A stretch of 64,000 nt of DNA, taken from the NCBI GenBank assembly GCA_963845445.1, contig CAWJSE010000002.1, positions 2,418,001-2,482,000 on the forward strand, in the 5' to 3' direction. The notes below the pieces were generated by a model. The model was not told the DNA's origin. It did not search any database and saw nothing but the letters and a program-made list of their open reading frames with translations. The stretch is from JABDBL01 sp963845445. Its GTDB lineage: Bacteria; Cyanobacteriota; Vampirovibrionia; Obscuribacterales; Obscuribacteraceae. The stretch's first letter is position 1. Every line of letters begins with the position of its first letter. Below, in pieces: positions 1 through 15,400 of the stretch. The position numbers and the translations under genes are program-made.

Positions 1-3000
1 GCGATAGTGCCGATGCTACTGCTACCACCAACATTACCATCAACTGCTATATTGCCACTCGAAGTAGCAAGACTTAAAACATCACCGGTCCCGACAGAGA
101 TGGTCGAGCCCGTTAGAGTAACGGATCCATTGTTAGATATGTAGGCATTGCCATTGGAATTGACAGATAAAGTAGAAGCAGCAGTATTGATTGCAGCACC
201 AGAAGCACCAATACTGCCAGAGTTGGAAGTCAGATCAACGTTAGTAGCGGTTAGTGTGCCAGTAGTTTCAGTAATAGCTCCGGCAGCATTAAGAGCAATA
301 GTACCGATGCTACTGCTACCACCAACATTGCCGTCAACAGCTATATTGCCGGAAGTAGTAGCAAGACTTAGAACATCACCGGTCCCGACAGAGATGGTTG
401 AGCCCGTTAAAGTTACACTGCCGTTATTAGATACATACGCATTGCCATTGGAATTGACAGATAAAGTAGAAGCTGCAGTATTGATTGCAGCACCAGAGGC
501 ACCAATATCGCCAACGTTAGAAGTTAGATTAACAGTGCTGGCTGTTAAAGTACCAGTAGTTTCGGAGATAGCGCCCGCAGCGTTTAGTGTTATTGTACCG
601 ATTGTGCCAGAACCAGCAGCGACGTTACCATCGACAGCTATATTGCCTGAGCTTGTAGTCACCAAACTAAATGTGTCGCCACTCGCAGCGGAGCCAGAGG
701 TAAGATTGACAGAGCCAGCGTTGCTAACGTAAGCATTGGCACCAGAATTGATAGATAGATTAGAAGCAGCAGTAGTGATGGCATTACCAGCACCAGAGGC
801 ACCAATTGAACCCGTGCCAGATGTTAAGTTAACAGTGCTAGCTGTCAGAGTACCAGATGTTTCAGTAATAGCACCAGCAGCATTTAGAATTATTGTGCCG
901 ATGCTACTGCCAGAACCAACATTACCATTGAGGGCAATATTACCGCTGGAAGTAGCTAAGCTTAGAATATCGCCAGAGCCAACGGTGATAGTGGAACCAG
1001 TAAGTGTCACTGAGCCAGCATTGCTAATGTAAGCATTAGTGTTGGAGTTAACAGTGAGGTTGGTAGCCGCAGTGTCAATAGCATTACCAGAAGCACCGAT
1101 ACCGCCAGAGTTGGAAGTCAGATCAACGTTAGTAGCAGTTAAAGTACCAGTAGTTTCGGTAATAGCTCCAGCAGCATTCAATGCGATAGTACCAATACTA
1201 CTGCTACCACCAACATTGCTGTCAACAGCGATGTTACCACTTGTAGTAGCTAAGCTTAGTACATCACCGGAGCCAACAGTTATTGTTGAGCCTGTCAATG
1301 TAACGGCACCGTTATTGGATATATATGCATTGCCTGCGGAAGTAACGGAGAGAGTAGAAGCAACTGTGCTAATTGCAGCACCAGATGCACCAATACTACC
1401 TGAATTCGAAGCTAGGTTAACGGTATTAGCAGTCAAAGTACCCGTAGTTTCAGTTATAGCGCCGGCAGCATTAAGTGAAATAGTACCTATCGTTCCAGAA
1501 CCAGCAGCGACATTACCTGCAACAGCGATGTTGCCGCTACTTGTTGTAACTAAGCTAAACGTATCACCATTAGCAGCCGCGCCTGAGGTAAGATTTACAG
1601 AATCAGCATTAGATACGTAAGCATTAGCACCAGAGTTAATAGATAGATTAGAAGCAGCAGTGTTGATAGCATTACCAGAGGCACCAATGGAACCAGTACC
1701 AGATGTTAAGTTAACAGTGCTGGCGGTCAAAGTACCACTAGTTTCGGAAATTCCACCAGCAGCGTTAAGAATAATAGAGCCAATACTGCTACCAGAACCA
1801 ACATTACCATTGAGAGCTATATTGCCGCTGCTAGTAGCCAAGCTTAAAATATCGCCAGAACCGACGGTGATAGTGGAACCAGTTAGAGTGACTGAGCCAG
1901 CATTAGATATGTAAGCATTGCCAGCAGAATTAACAGAGAGATTAGAAGCAGCGGTATCGATAGCATTGCCAGAAGCACCAATACCACCGCTGTTAGAAGT
2001 TAAATCAACAGTTGTAGCAGTCAGTGTACCGCTAGTTTCAGTAATAGCTCCGGCGGCATTTAAAGCGATAGTACCAATACTACTGCTACCACCAACATTG
2101 CCATCGATGGCAATGTTACCACTAGAAGTAGCTAGGCTTAAAATATCACCAGAACCAACAGCTATTGTTGAAGCTGTTAAGTTTACAGAACCATTATTAC
2201 TGATGTAGGCATTACCATTGGAGTTAACAGAAAGATTCGAGGTGGCAGTATTAACAGCAGCACCAGAAGCTCCGATATCGCCAGCGTTCGAAGTCAGATT
2301 AATGTTAGTAGCTGTCAAAGTGCCAGTAGTTTCAGAAATTGCACCAGCAGCGTTAAGTGTTATTGTACCTATCGTTCCAGAACCAGCAGAGACATTACCA
2401 GCAACAGCAATATTACCTGAGCTTGTTGTAACTAAGCTAAACGTATCGCCATTAGCAGCAGAGCCAGAAGTTAGAGAGACAGAGCCGGCATTAGATACGT
2501 AAGCATTAGCGCCAGAGTTAACAGATAGATTAGAAGCAGCAGTGATGATAGCATTCCCAGCACCAGAGGCACCTATGGAACCTGAGCCGGAAGTTAAGCT
2601 AACAGTGCTGGCGGTCAAAGTACCACTACTTTCAGAGATCCCACCAGCAGCGTTAAGGATAATAGAGCCAATACTGCTGCCAGAACCAACATTGCCGTTG
2701 AGGGCAATATTACCACTTGAAGTAGCTAGACTTAGTACATCGCCAGAACCAACGGTGATTGTTGAGCCAGTTAAAGTGACACTACCAGCGTTAGATATAT
2801 AAGCATTACCAGAAGAAGTAACAGACAAGTTAGAAGCAGCAGTATCGATAGCATTACCAGAAGCACCGATGCTGCCGGAGTTGGAAGTCAGACCAACGTT
2901 AGTAGCGGTTAGTGTGCCGGTAGTTTCAGTAATAGCTCCGGCGGCATTTAAAGCGATAGTACCAATACTACTGCTACCACCAACATTACCATCAACAGCG

Positions 3001-6000
3001 ATGTTGCCACTTGTAGTAGCTAAGCTTAAAACATCGCCAGAACCAACAGCTATTGTTGAAGCTGTTAAATTCACAGAACCATTATTACTAATGTAGGCAT
3101 TGCCATTGGAGTTAACAGAAAGATTAGAGGTGGCAGTATTAACAGCAGCTCCAGAAGCTCCGATATCGCCAGCGTTAGAAGTCAGATTAACGTTAGTAGC
3201 TGTCAAAGCACCAGTAGTTTCAGAAATTGCACCAGCGGCGTTAAGTGTTATTGTACCTATCGTTCCAGATCCAGCAGCAACATTACCGTCAACAGCTATA
3301 TTGCCTGAGCTTGTTGTAACTAAGCTAAACGTATCACCGGAGGCAGCCGAACCTGAAGTTAGATTGACAGAACCAGCGTTAGATACATAAGCATTAGCAC
3401 CAGAATTGATAGATAGATTAGAAGCAGCAGTAGTGATAGCATTACCAGCACCGGTAGCACCAATAGAACCTGTTCCGGAAGTTAAATTGACAGTGCTAGC
3501 TGTTAACGTGCCTGTGGTTTCAGTAATAGCACCAGCAGCATTTAGAGTTATTGTGCCGATGCTACCGCCAGAACCAACATTACCATTGAGGGCGATATTG
3601 CCGCTAGAAGTAGCTAGGCTCAATACATCGCCGGAACCCACTGTTATTGTCGAACCTGTTAAAGTAACAGAGCCAGCATTGCTAATGTAAGCACTAGCAT
3701 TAGAATTAACAGAAAGATTAGTCGCAGCGGTATTGACCGCATTGCCAGAAGCACCAATACCACCAGAGTTGGATGTTAAATCGACGTTCGTAGCAGTTAA
3801 AGTACCTGTAGTCTCAGTAATAGCGCCAGCAGCATTGAGGTTGATAGTGCCAATGCTGCTGCTACCGCCCACATTACCATCAACAGCGATGTTGCCACTG
3901 GTAGTAGCCAAGCTTAGGACATCGCCGGAGCCCACAGTAATCGTCGAAGCAGTTAGCGTGACATTACCATTATTAGAAATGTAAGCGTTAGCGTTAGAGC
4001 TAACAGTTAAAGTAGATGCAGCGGTATTGATAGCATTACCCGAAGCCCCAATGCTACCAGAGTTAGATGTCAGGTCAACAGTACCAGCAGTTAATGTACC
4101 AGAAGTTTCAGTAATTGCTCCACCAGCATTTAAATTGATAGTGCTAGCACCAGCAACAGTAACGCTACCGGCAACAGCTATGTTACCCCCGCTAGTTGTA
4201 ACTAAGCTAAATGTATCGCCACTACCAGCAGAACCGGAAGTTAGATTAACAGAACCAGTGTTTGACACGTAAGCATTAGTGCCGGCGTTAATAGCAAGAT
4301 TACTTGCAGAAGTTAGAATGGCATTACCAGCACCAGAGGAACCGACACTACCAGTACCTGAAGTTAGGTCAACAGTAGTAGCAGTCAATGTACCGGATGT
4401 TTTAGAAATACCACCAGCAGCGTTGAGATTTATCGTGCCGGATGTAGCAGTAACATTACCGCCGATAGCGATATTGTGACCGCTGCCGGTAGTAGCCAAG
4501 CTCAATGTATCACCGGTAGCAACAGTAACTATGGAACCACCACCGCCGCCTAAAGTAATGCTACCAGCATTAGATAGGTAAGCATTACCAGCAGATGCAA
4601 CAGTTAAAGTAGAAGCAGCAGTGAGGATGGCGTTACCGTTAGCACCGATATCACTGCCAGCATTAGAAGTTAGATTAACGTTATTAGCAGTTAAAGTACC
4701 AGCAGATTCAGAAATAGTACCGGCAGAGTTAAGGATGATATTACCGGAGGTAATAGAACCAGCAGAGACATTACCACCGATAGTGATTCCACCAGAAGTA
4801 GTAGCCAGACTTAACGTATCACCAGAACCGACAGTAATAGAAGAGCCACCGCCACCTAAAGTAACAGCGCCATTGTTAGATATGTAAGCGTTAGCATTAG
4901 AGTTAACGGACAATGTTGAAGCAGCAGTGTTAATAGCAGCGCCAGAGGCACCGATTGAGCCTGAATTAGAAGTTAGATTGACAGTACTGCCAGTTAGTGT
5001 GCCAGAAATTTCAGTAATTGCTCCAGCAGCATTTAAGTTAATTGTGCTTGCACCAGTAGCAGTAACGCTACCGGCAACAGCAATATTGCCAGAGCTTGTA
5101 GTTACTAAGCTAAATGTATCGCCACTACCAGCAGAACCGGAAGTTAGATTAACAGAACCAGTGTTTGACACGTAAGCATTAGTGCCGGCGTTAATAGCAA
5201 GATTACTTGCAGAAGTTAGAATTGCATTACCAGCACCAGAGGAACCGACACTACCAGTACCTGAAGTTAGGTCAACAGTAGTAGCAGTCAATGTACCTGT
5301 TGTTTCAGAAATACCACCAGCAGCGTTGAGATTTATCGTGCCGGATGTAGCAGTAACATTACCACCGATAGCGATATTGTGACCGCTGCCGGTAGTAGCC
5401 AGACTTAAAGTATCACCAGTACCAGCAGTAACTGTGGAACCTCCACCGCCGCCTAAAGTAATGCTACCGGCGTTAGATAAATATGCATTACCAGCAGAAG
5501 CAACAGTTAAAGTAGAAGCAGCAGTGAGGATGGCGTTACCGTTAGCACCGATATCACTACTAGCATTAGAAGTTAGATTAACGTTATTAGCAGTTAAAGT
5601 ACCAGCAGATTCAGAGATAGCGCCAGCAGAGTTAAGAATGATATTACCGGAGGTAATAGAACCAGCTGAGACATTACCACCGATTGTAATTCCACCAGTA
5701 GTTGTAGCTAAGCTCAATGTATCGCCAGAGGCAACCGATATACTGGAGCCACCGCCACCTAAAGTAACAGCGCCGTTATTAGAAATGTAAGCGTTAGCGT
5801 TAGAGCTAACAGTTAAAGTAGATGCAGCAGTATTGATAGCATCACCCGAAGCCCCAATGCTACCAGAGTTAGAAGTCAGATCAACAGTACCAGCAGTTAA
5901 TGTACCAGAAGTTTCAGTGATTGCTCCACCAGCATTTAAATTAATAGTGCTAGCACCAGCAGCAGTAACGCTACCGGCAACAGCGATATTGCCACCACTA

Positions 6001-9000
6001 GTTGTAATTAAGCTTAATGTATCGCCACTACCAGCTGCTCCAGAAGTTAGAGAAACAGAACCGGCGTTAGATACGTAAGCATTAGCTCCAGAGTTAACAG
6101 CCAAGTTAGAGGCAGCGGTATTGATTGCATTACCAGCCCCAGAGGAACCGACACTACCAGTACCTGAAGTTAGGTCAACAGTAGTAGCAGTCAATGTACC
6201 TGTTGTTTCAGAAATACCACCAGCAGCATTGAGATTTATCGTGCCGGATGTAGCAGTAACATTACCACCGATAGCGATATTATGACCACTGCCGGTAGTA
6301 GCCAAGCTCAATGTATCACCAGTACCAACAGTAACTGTGGAACCACCACCGCCACCTAAAGTAACGCTACCGGCGTTAGATAAATATGCATTACCAGCAG
6401 AAGCAACAGTTAAAGTAGAAGCAGCAGTGAGGATGGAGCTACCGTTAGCACCGATATCACTACTAGCATTAGAAGTTAGATTAACGTTATTAGCAGTTAA
6501 AGTACCAGCAGATTCAGAAATAGCACCGGCAGAGTTAAGAATGATATTACCGGAGGTAATAGAACCAGCAGAGACATTACCACCGATAGCGATATTATGA
6601 CCACTGCCAGTAGTAGCCAAGCTCAATGTATCACCAGTACCAGCAGTAACTGTGGAACCTCCACCGCCGCCTAAAGTAATGCTACCGGCGTTAGATAAAT
6701 ATGCATTACCAGCAGAAGCAACAGTTAAAGTAGAAGCAGCAGTGAGGATGGCGTTACCGTTAGCACCGATATCACTACTAGCATTAGAAGTTAGATTAAC
6801 GTTATTAGCAGTTAAAGTACCAGCAGATTCAGAGATAGCACCAGCAGAGTTAAGAATGATATTACCAGAGGTAATAGAACCAGCAGAGACATTACCACCG
6901 ATAGTGATTCCACCAGAAGTAGTAGCCAGACTTAACGTATCACCAGAACCGACAGTAATAGAAGAGCCACCGCCACCTAAAGTAACAGCACCGTTATTAG
7001 ATATGTAAGCGTTAGCATTAGAGTTAACCGATAATGTCGAAGCAGCAGTATTGATAGCAGCACCCGAAGCACCAATGCTACCAGAGTTAGAAGTTAGATT
7101 GACAGTACTGCCCGTTAGTGTACCAGAAGTTTCAGTAATTGCTCCACCAGCATTTAAGTTGATAGTGCTAGCACCAGCAGCAGTAACGCTACCAGCAATA
7201 GCTATGTTACCCCCGCTAGTTGTAACTAAGCTAAATGTATCGCCACTACCGGCTGCTCCAGAAGTTAGATTTACGCTGCCAGAATTGGATACGTAAGCAT
7301 TTGTGCCGGCATTAATAGCAAGATTACCTGCAGATGTTAGAATTGTACCAGCACCGGAAGCACCAACACTGCCAGTACCTGAAGTTAGGTCAACAGTAGT
7401 AGCAGTCAAAGTACCAGATGTTTCAGAAATACCACCAGCAGCATTGAGATTGATTGTGCCGGATGTAGCAGTAACATTACCACCGATAGCGATATTATGA
7501 CCACTGCCAGTAGTAGCCAAGCTCAATGTATCACCAGTACCAGCAGTAACTGTGGAACCTCCACCGCCGCCTAAAGTAATGCTACCGGCGTTAGATAAAT
7601 ATGCATTACCAGCAGAAGCAACAGTTAAAGTAGAAGCAGCAGTGAGGATGGCGTTACCGTTAGCACCGATATCACTACTAGCATTAGAAGTTAGATTAAC
7701 GTTATTAGCAGTTAAAGTACCAGCAGATTCAGAGATAGCACCAGCAGAGTTAAGAATGATATTACCAGAGGTAATAGCACCAGCTGAGACATTACCACCG
7801 ATTGTAATTCCACCAGTAGTTGTAGCTAAGCTCAATGTATCGCCAGAAGCAACAGAGATGGTTGAACCACCGCCGCCACTTAAAGTAACAGCACCGTTAT
7901 TAGATATGTAAGCGTTAGCATTAGAGCTAGCAGTTAAAGTAGATGCAGCAGTATTGATTGCAGCACCAGAAGCACCGATATCGCCGACGTTAGAAGTGAG
8001 ATTAATAGTGCCGGCTGTTACAGTACCGGTAGTTTCAGTAATAGCACCGGCAGCGTTAAGTGTTATTGTACCAATTGTGCCAGAACCAGCAGCAATATTA
8101 CCATCGATAACAATATTACCTGAGCTTGTAGTCACCAAACTAAATGTGTCGCCACTTGCAGCAGAGCCAGAAGTTAGATTGACAGAACCAGCGTTGCTAA
8201 CGTAAGCATTGGCACCGGAATTGATAGATAGATTAGAAGCTGCAGTAGTGATAGCATTACCAACACCGGTGGCACCAATCGAACCAGTACCAGATGTTAA
8301 GTTAACAGTGCTAGCCGTCAGAGTACCAGATGTTTCGGTGATAGCACCAGCAGCATTTAGAATTATTGTGCCGATACTACCGCCAGAACCAACATTACCA
8401 TTGAGGGCTATATTGCCGCTAGAAGTAGCTAAGCTTAGAATGTCGCCAAAGCCAACGGTAATAGTGGAACCAGTAAGTGTCACTGAGCCAGAATTGCTAA
8501 TGTAAGCATTAGCATTAGAATTAATAGAGAGATTAGTTGCAGCAGTATTTATAGCATTGCCAGAAGCACCAATACCACCACCGTTAGAAGTTAAATCAAC
8601 AGTTGTAGCAGTCAGCGTGCCAGTAGTTTCAGTAATAGCGCCAGCAGCATTTAAAGCGATAGTACCGATGCTACTGCTACCACCAACATTACCATCAATA
8701 GCTATATTGCCGCTGGAAGTAGCGAGGCTTAGAACATCGCCAGAACCAACAGCTATTGTTGAAGCTGTTAAGTTTACAGAACCATTATTACTGATGTAGG
8801 CATTACCGTTGGAGTTAACAGAAAGATTAGAGGTGGCAGTATTAACAGCACCAGAAGCGCCGATATCGCCAGCATTAGAAGTCAGATTAACGTTAGTAGC
8901 TGTCAAAACACCAGTAGTTTCGGAAATTGCACCAGCGGCGTTAAGTGTTATTGTACCAATTGTGCCAGAACCAGCAGCAACATTACCTGCAAGAGCGATG

Positions 9001-9400
9001 TTACCACTACTTGTTGTAACTAGACTAAATGTATCACCACTAGCAGCCGAACCAGAAGTCAGAGTAACAGAACCAGCATTGGATACGTAAGCATTAGCGC
9101 CAGAATTGATAGATAGATTAGAAGCACCAGTGTTTATAGCATTCCCTGCGCCAGAAGCACCAATCGAACCCGTGCCAGAAGTTAGGTTAACATTCGTAGC
9201 AGTCAAGGTCCCGGTAGTTTCAGTAATAGCCCCAGCAGCATTTAAAGCGATAGTGCCGATACTGCTACCAGAGCCAACATTACCATTAACGGCTATACTG
9301 CCGCTGCTGGTAGTAAGGCTTAAAATATCGCCAGAGCCAACAGTAATAGTCGAGCCTGTTAGTGTGACGCTACCCGCATTGCTTATGTAAGCGTTCCCAG
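1..9400 (-). repeat. About 31 tandem ~100-residue repeats within giant 1, in higher-order units of three
   Basis: The unit is 95-105 codons, with segments NAYISNAGSV, SGDTFSL, GNIAINGNV, IGTIALNAAGAI, TETTGTLTATNVNLTS and GSIGASG. Units fall into classes that repeat every three, so the DNA also has a period near 885-906 bp. Plus-strand copies of one class start near 148, 1039, 1918, 2803 and 3691. A second set of classes fills about 4000-7920 and the first set resumes after it. The array continues beyond the window edge. Confidence 0.85.
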
Positions 9401-12400
9401 CAGAGTTGACAGCGAGATTAGATGCAACAGTATAAACTGGAGAGCCAAAAGAACCGATGTTACCAGACGCACTGGCAAGATTGATTGTGGTGGAAGTCAG
9501 ATAATCAGAGCTCGAGCCAGCAGTAATGCTACTAGCAGTACTAAGTGTTAACGAAGTACCAAGACCAGATAATGTCAGGTTAGCACTACTACCACCCATT
9601 TCAAGAATGTTATTGCCCGTGATAGTCACAGTACCACTGCCTTGAGACAAAGTCATCGTTCCAGCAGTAAGTGTATAGGGAGAGCCATTGCCAATGGTGG
9701 AATTAACGGAAGTAAGATTTAAAGTACCAGAGGTGCCGGTATTAATGCTATTGGCGATGGTAATCGCGCCCCCGTAATTAACGGAGAAAGTATCACCACT
9801 AGCAACAGTAGAAGAAGAGAGAGTAACACCACCAGTATTGCCGCTGTAGTTTTGGATCCAAGTATTGCCAGAAGCGGTAGAAGTAGTTAAAGCAACATTA
9901 CCAGAACTGCCATTTTCAACATATAGAGGGCTACCAGAAGAAGCACCGATATTGCCATTGCTGCTAGTCAAGCTAATAGTCGGGGCATTGATATAGCTGC
10001 TGCTATTAGCAGAAGTAATATTACCGTAGTCGCTGATGGAGAATGTTCCTGAACTACCAGCTGATGAAGAGCCACTAAGGGTAACTGCTCCAGTGGTACC
10101 GCCGACATTTTGTATGTAAACATTCTGGCTGGCGGCATTAGCATTTGCTGTTAATGTGACTGTTCCAGAACTGCCATTTTCAACTAGCATAGGACTGCCA
10201 GATGTACCAACGCTGCCACCGGTAGATGTCAAATTGATGGCATATGCATTCAGAGCTGTCGATGCGGCCTGCGTGATATTCGAGTTAGCGTTAGCTGTAA
10301 TCGATCCGCCAGATGATGTGCCGGCAGTGATATTACCCAGTGACAAACCACCACTTGAGCTGGTCAAGCTGACGGTACTGGTGCTGCCTATAGAAGTAGC
10401 TGTAATCTGTGTTGGATTACTAGTGGAGTATTGGACAAGATTATTTTGGGTTACAGACACATTGCCGCCGCTAGCTGTGAATGTAATACCTGGATCAGAC
10501 TGTATAGTGCCTGCACCGGAAATGCTCAAATTGCCTGAAGCAGCAGTAAATGTAAGCTGATTAGTGCCACTTTGATTAGCGATAGTGCCAGTATTGGTCA
10601 ACGAATTAAGATTAATAGTAGTACCCGCACCGCTGGATAGATTGAACGTGCCGCCGATAGTGTTAGAACCAGCACTGGCTGTCAGATAAAGTCCATTACT
10701 AGAAGATGAAGTATAAGTTCCCGCAACACCTGAAGGAATAACTAAGCTGGTAAAACCAAGTTCACTGCCAGTAACTGTAGGCAGATTACCTGTAGCAATA
10801 TTGAAAGTGCCGCCTGTAGCATTGCCACTAGAACCCAGAGTAATAGTTTGACCGCCACCAGATGCTTCTATAGTGGCTATCCACTCAGCTGGCGTAATTA
10901 ATTCGCCATTGGTTATGGTTACTGGACTACCGCCCACAGTAATCGTTATACCGCTGCCACCACCGCCATATGAACCACTAGTGAGTGTGGTATTAGTGCC
11001 GGCAAGAGTGCTATTGATTGTAATAGCACCGGAAGATGATATGTATCCAGCAGTACCATTGGTTACACTAGGTGTTTGACTGATGACAAATGCAGATCCG
11101 CCACCACCACCGGTAATATTGGCTGCAAAGTTTGCTGTTGTACTAGAGAGATCATTGATTATGTCATAAATGGTTGAGCCTACAACAGAGCTGCCACCAC
11201 TGCTGCCGGCTGTGATATTAATGGCTGCTGCCCCACTGCCAACATTATTAATACTGTGATTGGCATAGCTGGAGCTGGAGAAATTGCTGGTATTGTAATA
11301 GCTGCTAACCGTACCACCAATAATTATCGTACCGCCGCTAGTGCCAGCGTTAAGAGTTATAGCGCCACCATTGCCTGCACCTCCACCAATCGCAGATCCT
11401 CCGCTAGTCGATCCAGCAACATTTATGGCTCCCCCTGCTGCTCCGTTGGAGCCGGCATCAATTCCACCAGAACCAAAATAACCACCATTAGCTCCAGAAG
11501 AGCTAGCACCACCACGTCCAAGTACACCGGTATAGCTGCTGCTACCAAAAGCCTGTCCACCGGCTAGCGCTCCACCACCACCGGAAGCTCCGCCAGTACC
11601 GTTACTGCCACCGCCGCCCCAATAACCGCCACCACCGCTAGCGTTGCCTCCAGTATCGGCCGAACCGCCACCGCCGCCAAAGCTACCGCCACCGGCTGCA
11701 CCCTGATTAGCATTATTGCCACTGCTAGCTCCACCACCACCACCGCCTGCAGCTAAAATGGGTCCTGTTATTGTAATTGCCTGATTGTTAGAAGTTACAC
11801 TTATCGTGCCAGCAGCCCCACCAGCTCCACCAGTTGTAGTTTGAGCCGAAGCATTTATTTGCACAGCACCACCACCGCCGCCACCAGAAGTATTTATGTC
11901 CCCACCAATATTTATAGCTCCACTGGTGCTAGAAATATTCACATTATTGCCAGCCCCGCCGGCGCCACCGGTAGCGGTGAAAGCACCCGTTTCATATACG
12001 CCGCTGCCACCACCACCGTAGGCTCTAATATAATTGGTGCTCAAAGTAGAACCAGCACTTAAAGTAACTGCCCCAGCAGTCCCACTAGCCCAGCCAGTAG
12101 TATTAGCACTACTATTAGCAGCCAAGGGTCCAGCGCCACCACCAGATGTATTGATATTGCCAGCAGTAAGTATATTGCCAGCAGTAAGGTTAATGGTGCC
12201 ACCAGAAGAGCCAGCTTGCTGATTACTACCGGCGTCAACACCGTAAGTATATAAATTAGCTATAGAAAGTGAACTTGATGCTTGTGTACTGCCAGCAGAA
12301 ATTGTGCCTGACAGAGCCCCACTGGCAATTGAAACTGAAGACAGGCTTGGCGTTGCAGTAGCCATAGTGATACTGCCACTGTTAGCACCGGTGCCGCCGC

Positions 12401-15400
12401 TGGTATTGATACTAACATTAGCTATATTTATTGATGTGCCTAATGTTGCACCAGCATAAATAGCCACACTGCCATTTGTGCCTGTACCCAATCCACCTGA
12501 ATTTATGCTTAGAGTTGTAGAACCAGCAGTAATAAGGCCAGCATTTGTCCCTGAGCCGGAGAATGCAGATAAATTGATATTACCGCCATTAGTATTGCCA
12601 GAAGACGTAGCAGAAGAAAATAAAGAGAGATTAGTTAAGTCAATCTTGCCACCAGAACTTGTACCACTGCTGTTTACAGCAAATGTACTGGTACTTTGTG
12701 TAGGAGTCAAGTTAGCGCCGGAGATTATGGTTACAGCGCCGCCGTTTGTATTAATACTGCTACCGCTGCTGGAAGTAACATCTTCCGAACTCAATATTGC
12801 CACCGGTCCGCCTGAAGCAGTAAGCGCACCAGTTAGATTGATAGTACTGGTAGCACCATTAACACCAAGCATGACAAAACCAGAGCCAGAAGTAGAGCCA
12901 ATCGTGCCGGTAGTTAATGTAGTCGATGAAGCTTGTGGATTAATATATATACAAGTGCCAGTAGCATTCACAATACCAGTAAGTCTACCAGCTCCAGCTA
13001 CACTGACTGCTTGTCCACTAGCTGGATTGAAATTGATACTTCCCAGTGAACTGCCGTTAGCTGATATATTACCGGTTAAAATTACCTTTAATACAGCTGC
13101 TCCACTATTAGCAATATTGATTGTGCCACCAGTAGTACCGGAGCTGCCATCGTTGGCAGTGATATTGCCATTGATATAATTATTTGAACCAGTAGCTGCA
13201 CTTACAACTAATGGATTACCGCCAGTTGCATCGTTATATGTAATGCTTATCGTGCCGCCATTGCCTGTGCCAGCACCATTAGCACTGAAACCTTGACTAA
13301 CTTGCAAACTGCCGGCTGCGGCAGAACCAGCAGTCAGATTTATTGTGCCACCTTTACCATTGGTGCCTTGTGGGCTGACATTAATAATATTAGCAGTAGA
13401 AGGTATGATCAAATTGTCTCCTGCAGCTAGTATGACTATACCACCGTTCCCAGAAGCTGAGCCAGATGAACCACCTTCTGCTTGTATGGAAGCTATATTG
13501 CCATTAGCAGACCCAAGAACAATGCTACCTGATGCGCCCGTAGCAGCTATAGATACAGAACCACCATTGCCAGTACCTGCAGCATTAGCAGTTAAGGATA
13601 ATGTGCCGCTGCCGGTAATAGATACTGTAGAACCAGTAAGACTTATCGTACCAGCATTATAATTGCCAGCACCGGCAGCACTAGTATTGATAGTGCCATT
13701 AGCCACGCTCAAAGTTCCGGATGCATTGAGAGTCAAGTTACCACCAGCCCCACCACCAGCACCGGCAGCAGCAGAAACATTGCTTAAAGTCGGTAATGTA
13801 ATACCACCGCCGCTATTAATTATAGATATAGTGCCGCCACCACCGCCAGCTGTGGGTCCGCCATTAGCTATGATAGCTCCAGTTGTACCATTAGTTGAAC
13901 CGGAGCCGATATTAAAAGCAGTAGCGCTATTGGTAGAGATAGTGACCGAGCCACCGACATTAGAGCCCAATCCGGTATCTGTGATCGCGCCGCTTATATA
14001 ATTATCGCCGGCAGTCATGTTTATACTACTGCCAGGACCTGACACAGTACCAAGAGATATCGAGCTAGCAACAGTAGACCCAGCAGAGAAGCTACCTGAA
14101 GTTATAGCACCACTACTGTTAATTGTTACTCCGCTACCAACAGAAGGCGTTGCTGTGGCAACTGTAATATTACCATTTCCACCAGTACCACCTGCAGACG
14201 AGATATTGTTGAGATTGATACTGGTGCCGCTAGTACCGCCAGCAATTATATTAATATTGCCATTGGTGCCACTGCCGGAACCACCGGAGCTAACAGCAGT
14301 AGTAGCGTTATTAACTAACGAGCCAGAACCGGGTTCAGAACCAGCAAAGGCAACCAATGTAATATTGCCGCCGTTACCAGAAGATGCGTTAGACGATAAT
14401 GCATAGCTGCCGCTATTCGCTAAAGATATTTGTCCGCCGGTAGCAGAAGCCCCAGTTATATTTAGAGTACCGGAGGTGGGTGTGCCGAATGCTGCGCCAG
14501 CAGCAAGGGTTATTGCACCGCCAGCGGAGCCACTACCAGATGTAGCAATGAAATCAGTGGCCCAGGTCAGAATATCTCCACTGCTGATCACTGCTACATT
14601 GCCGCCTTGGGTCTCTATAGCATCTATGGCTATGGTGCCGGATCCGCTTGGTGTGCCCGTGCTTTGGACACTACCTGATGTAATAGCGCCGCTACTGTTA
14701 ATTGCTAGCCCGCCAGAAGTTATTCCAGGCGTAGCTGAGGCAATAACTACATTACCCCCCCCACCGCTGCCGCCGGTGGTGTTTATAACAACCCCGGGGG
14801 CGTTCTCCATAAGGGTTATCAAGTAGCCTGTTGTGCCGGTAGTATATCCAGTACCGCCAGCCATGACGGTTAGATTGCCATTGGTACCGGTGCCACCACC
14901 GCCTGTATTAATGCTTACCAGCCCGCCAGAGGCACCTGGGTATACGTCAGCAAAAATTGCACCGGAGGTGCTGGCTGTTCCAGCAAAGGCGGTCATGATC
15001 ACATTGCCGCCATTTGTGCTGCTGGAAGATGAGAAGGTATAGTTTGCCTCATTGCCAAGACCCCCTGTCAGACCGATTGCACCGCCAGTAGCAGAGCCAC
15101 CAGTCACATTGAAGCTTGAACCTGAACCAGGCGTACCAAAACTAGCACCGGATATCAGGGTTATAGCACCACCGGCAGTGGTTATACTATTATTAAAATA
15201 AGAAGTGCCTAATGTAATGTCTTCACTGCTTAGCACTGTGACATTGCCGCCAGAAGTAGTGATATTACCGATAACAGAAATCGAGCTGGAGCCAGTGGGA
15301 GTGCCCATGCCTTGAAGGCTACCAGAAGTAATGCTGCCATTAGTAATTGTGACACCGCCAGAAGTTACTCCGGGCGTTGCCGTAGCCATAGTTATATTAC

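Noticed and set aside
1..9400. Regular direct repeats as a possible CRISPR array
   Set aside because: The repeats are coding, about 300 bp long, imperfect, and have no short conserved repeat with unique spacers or cas genes nearby.
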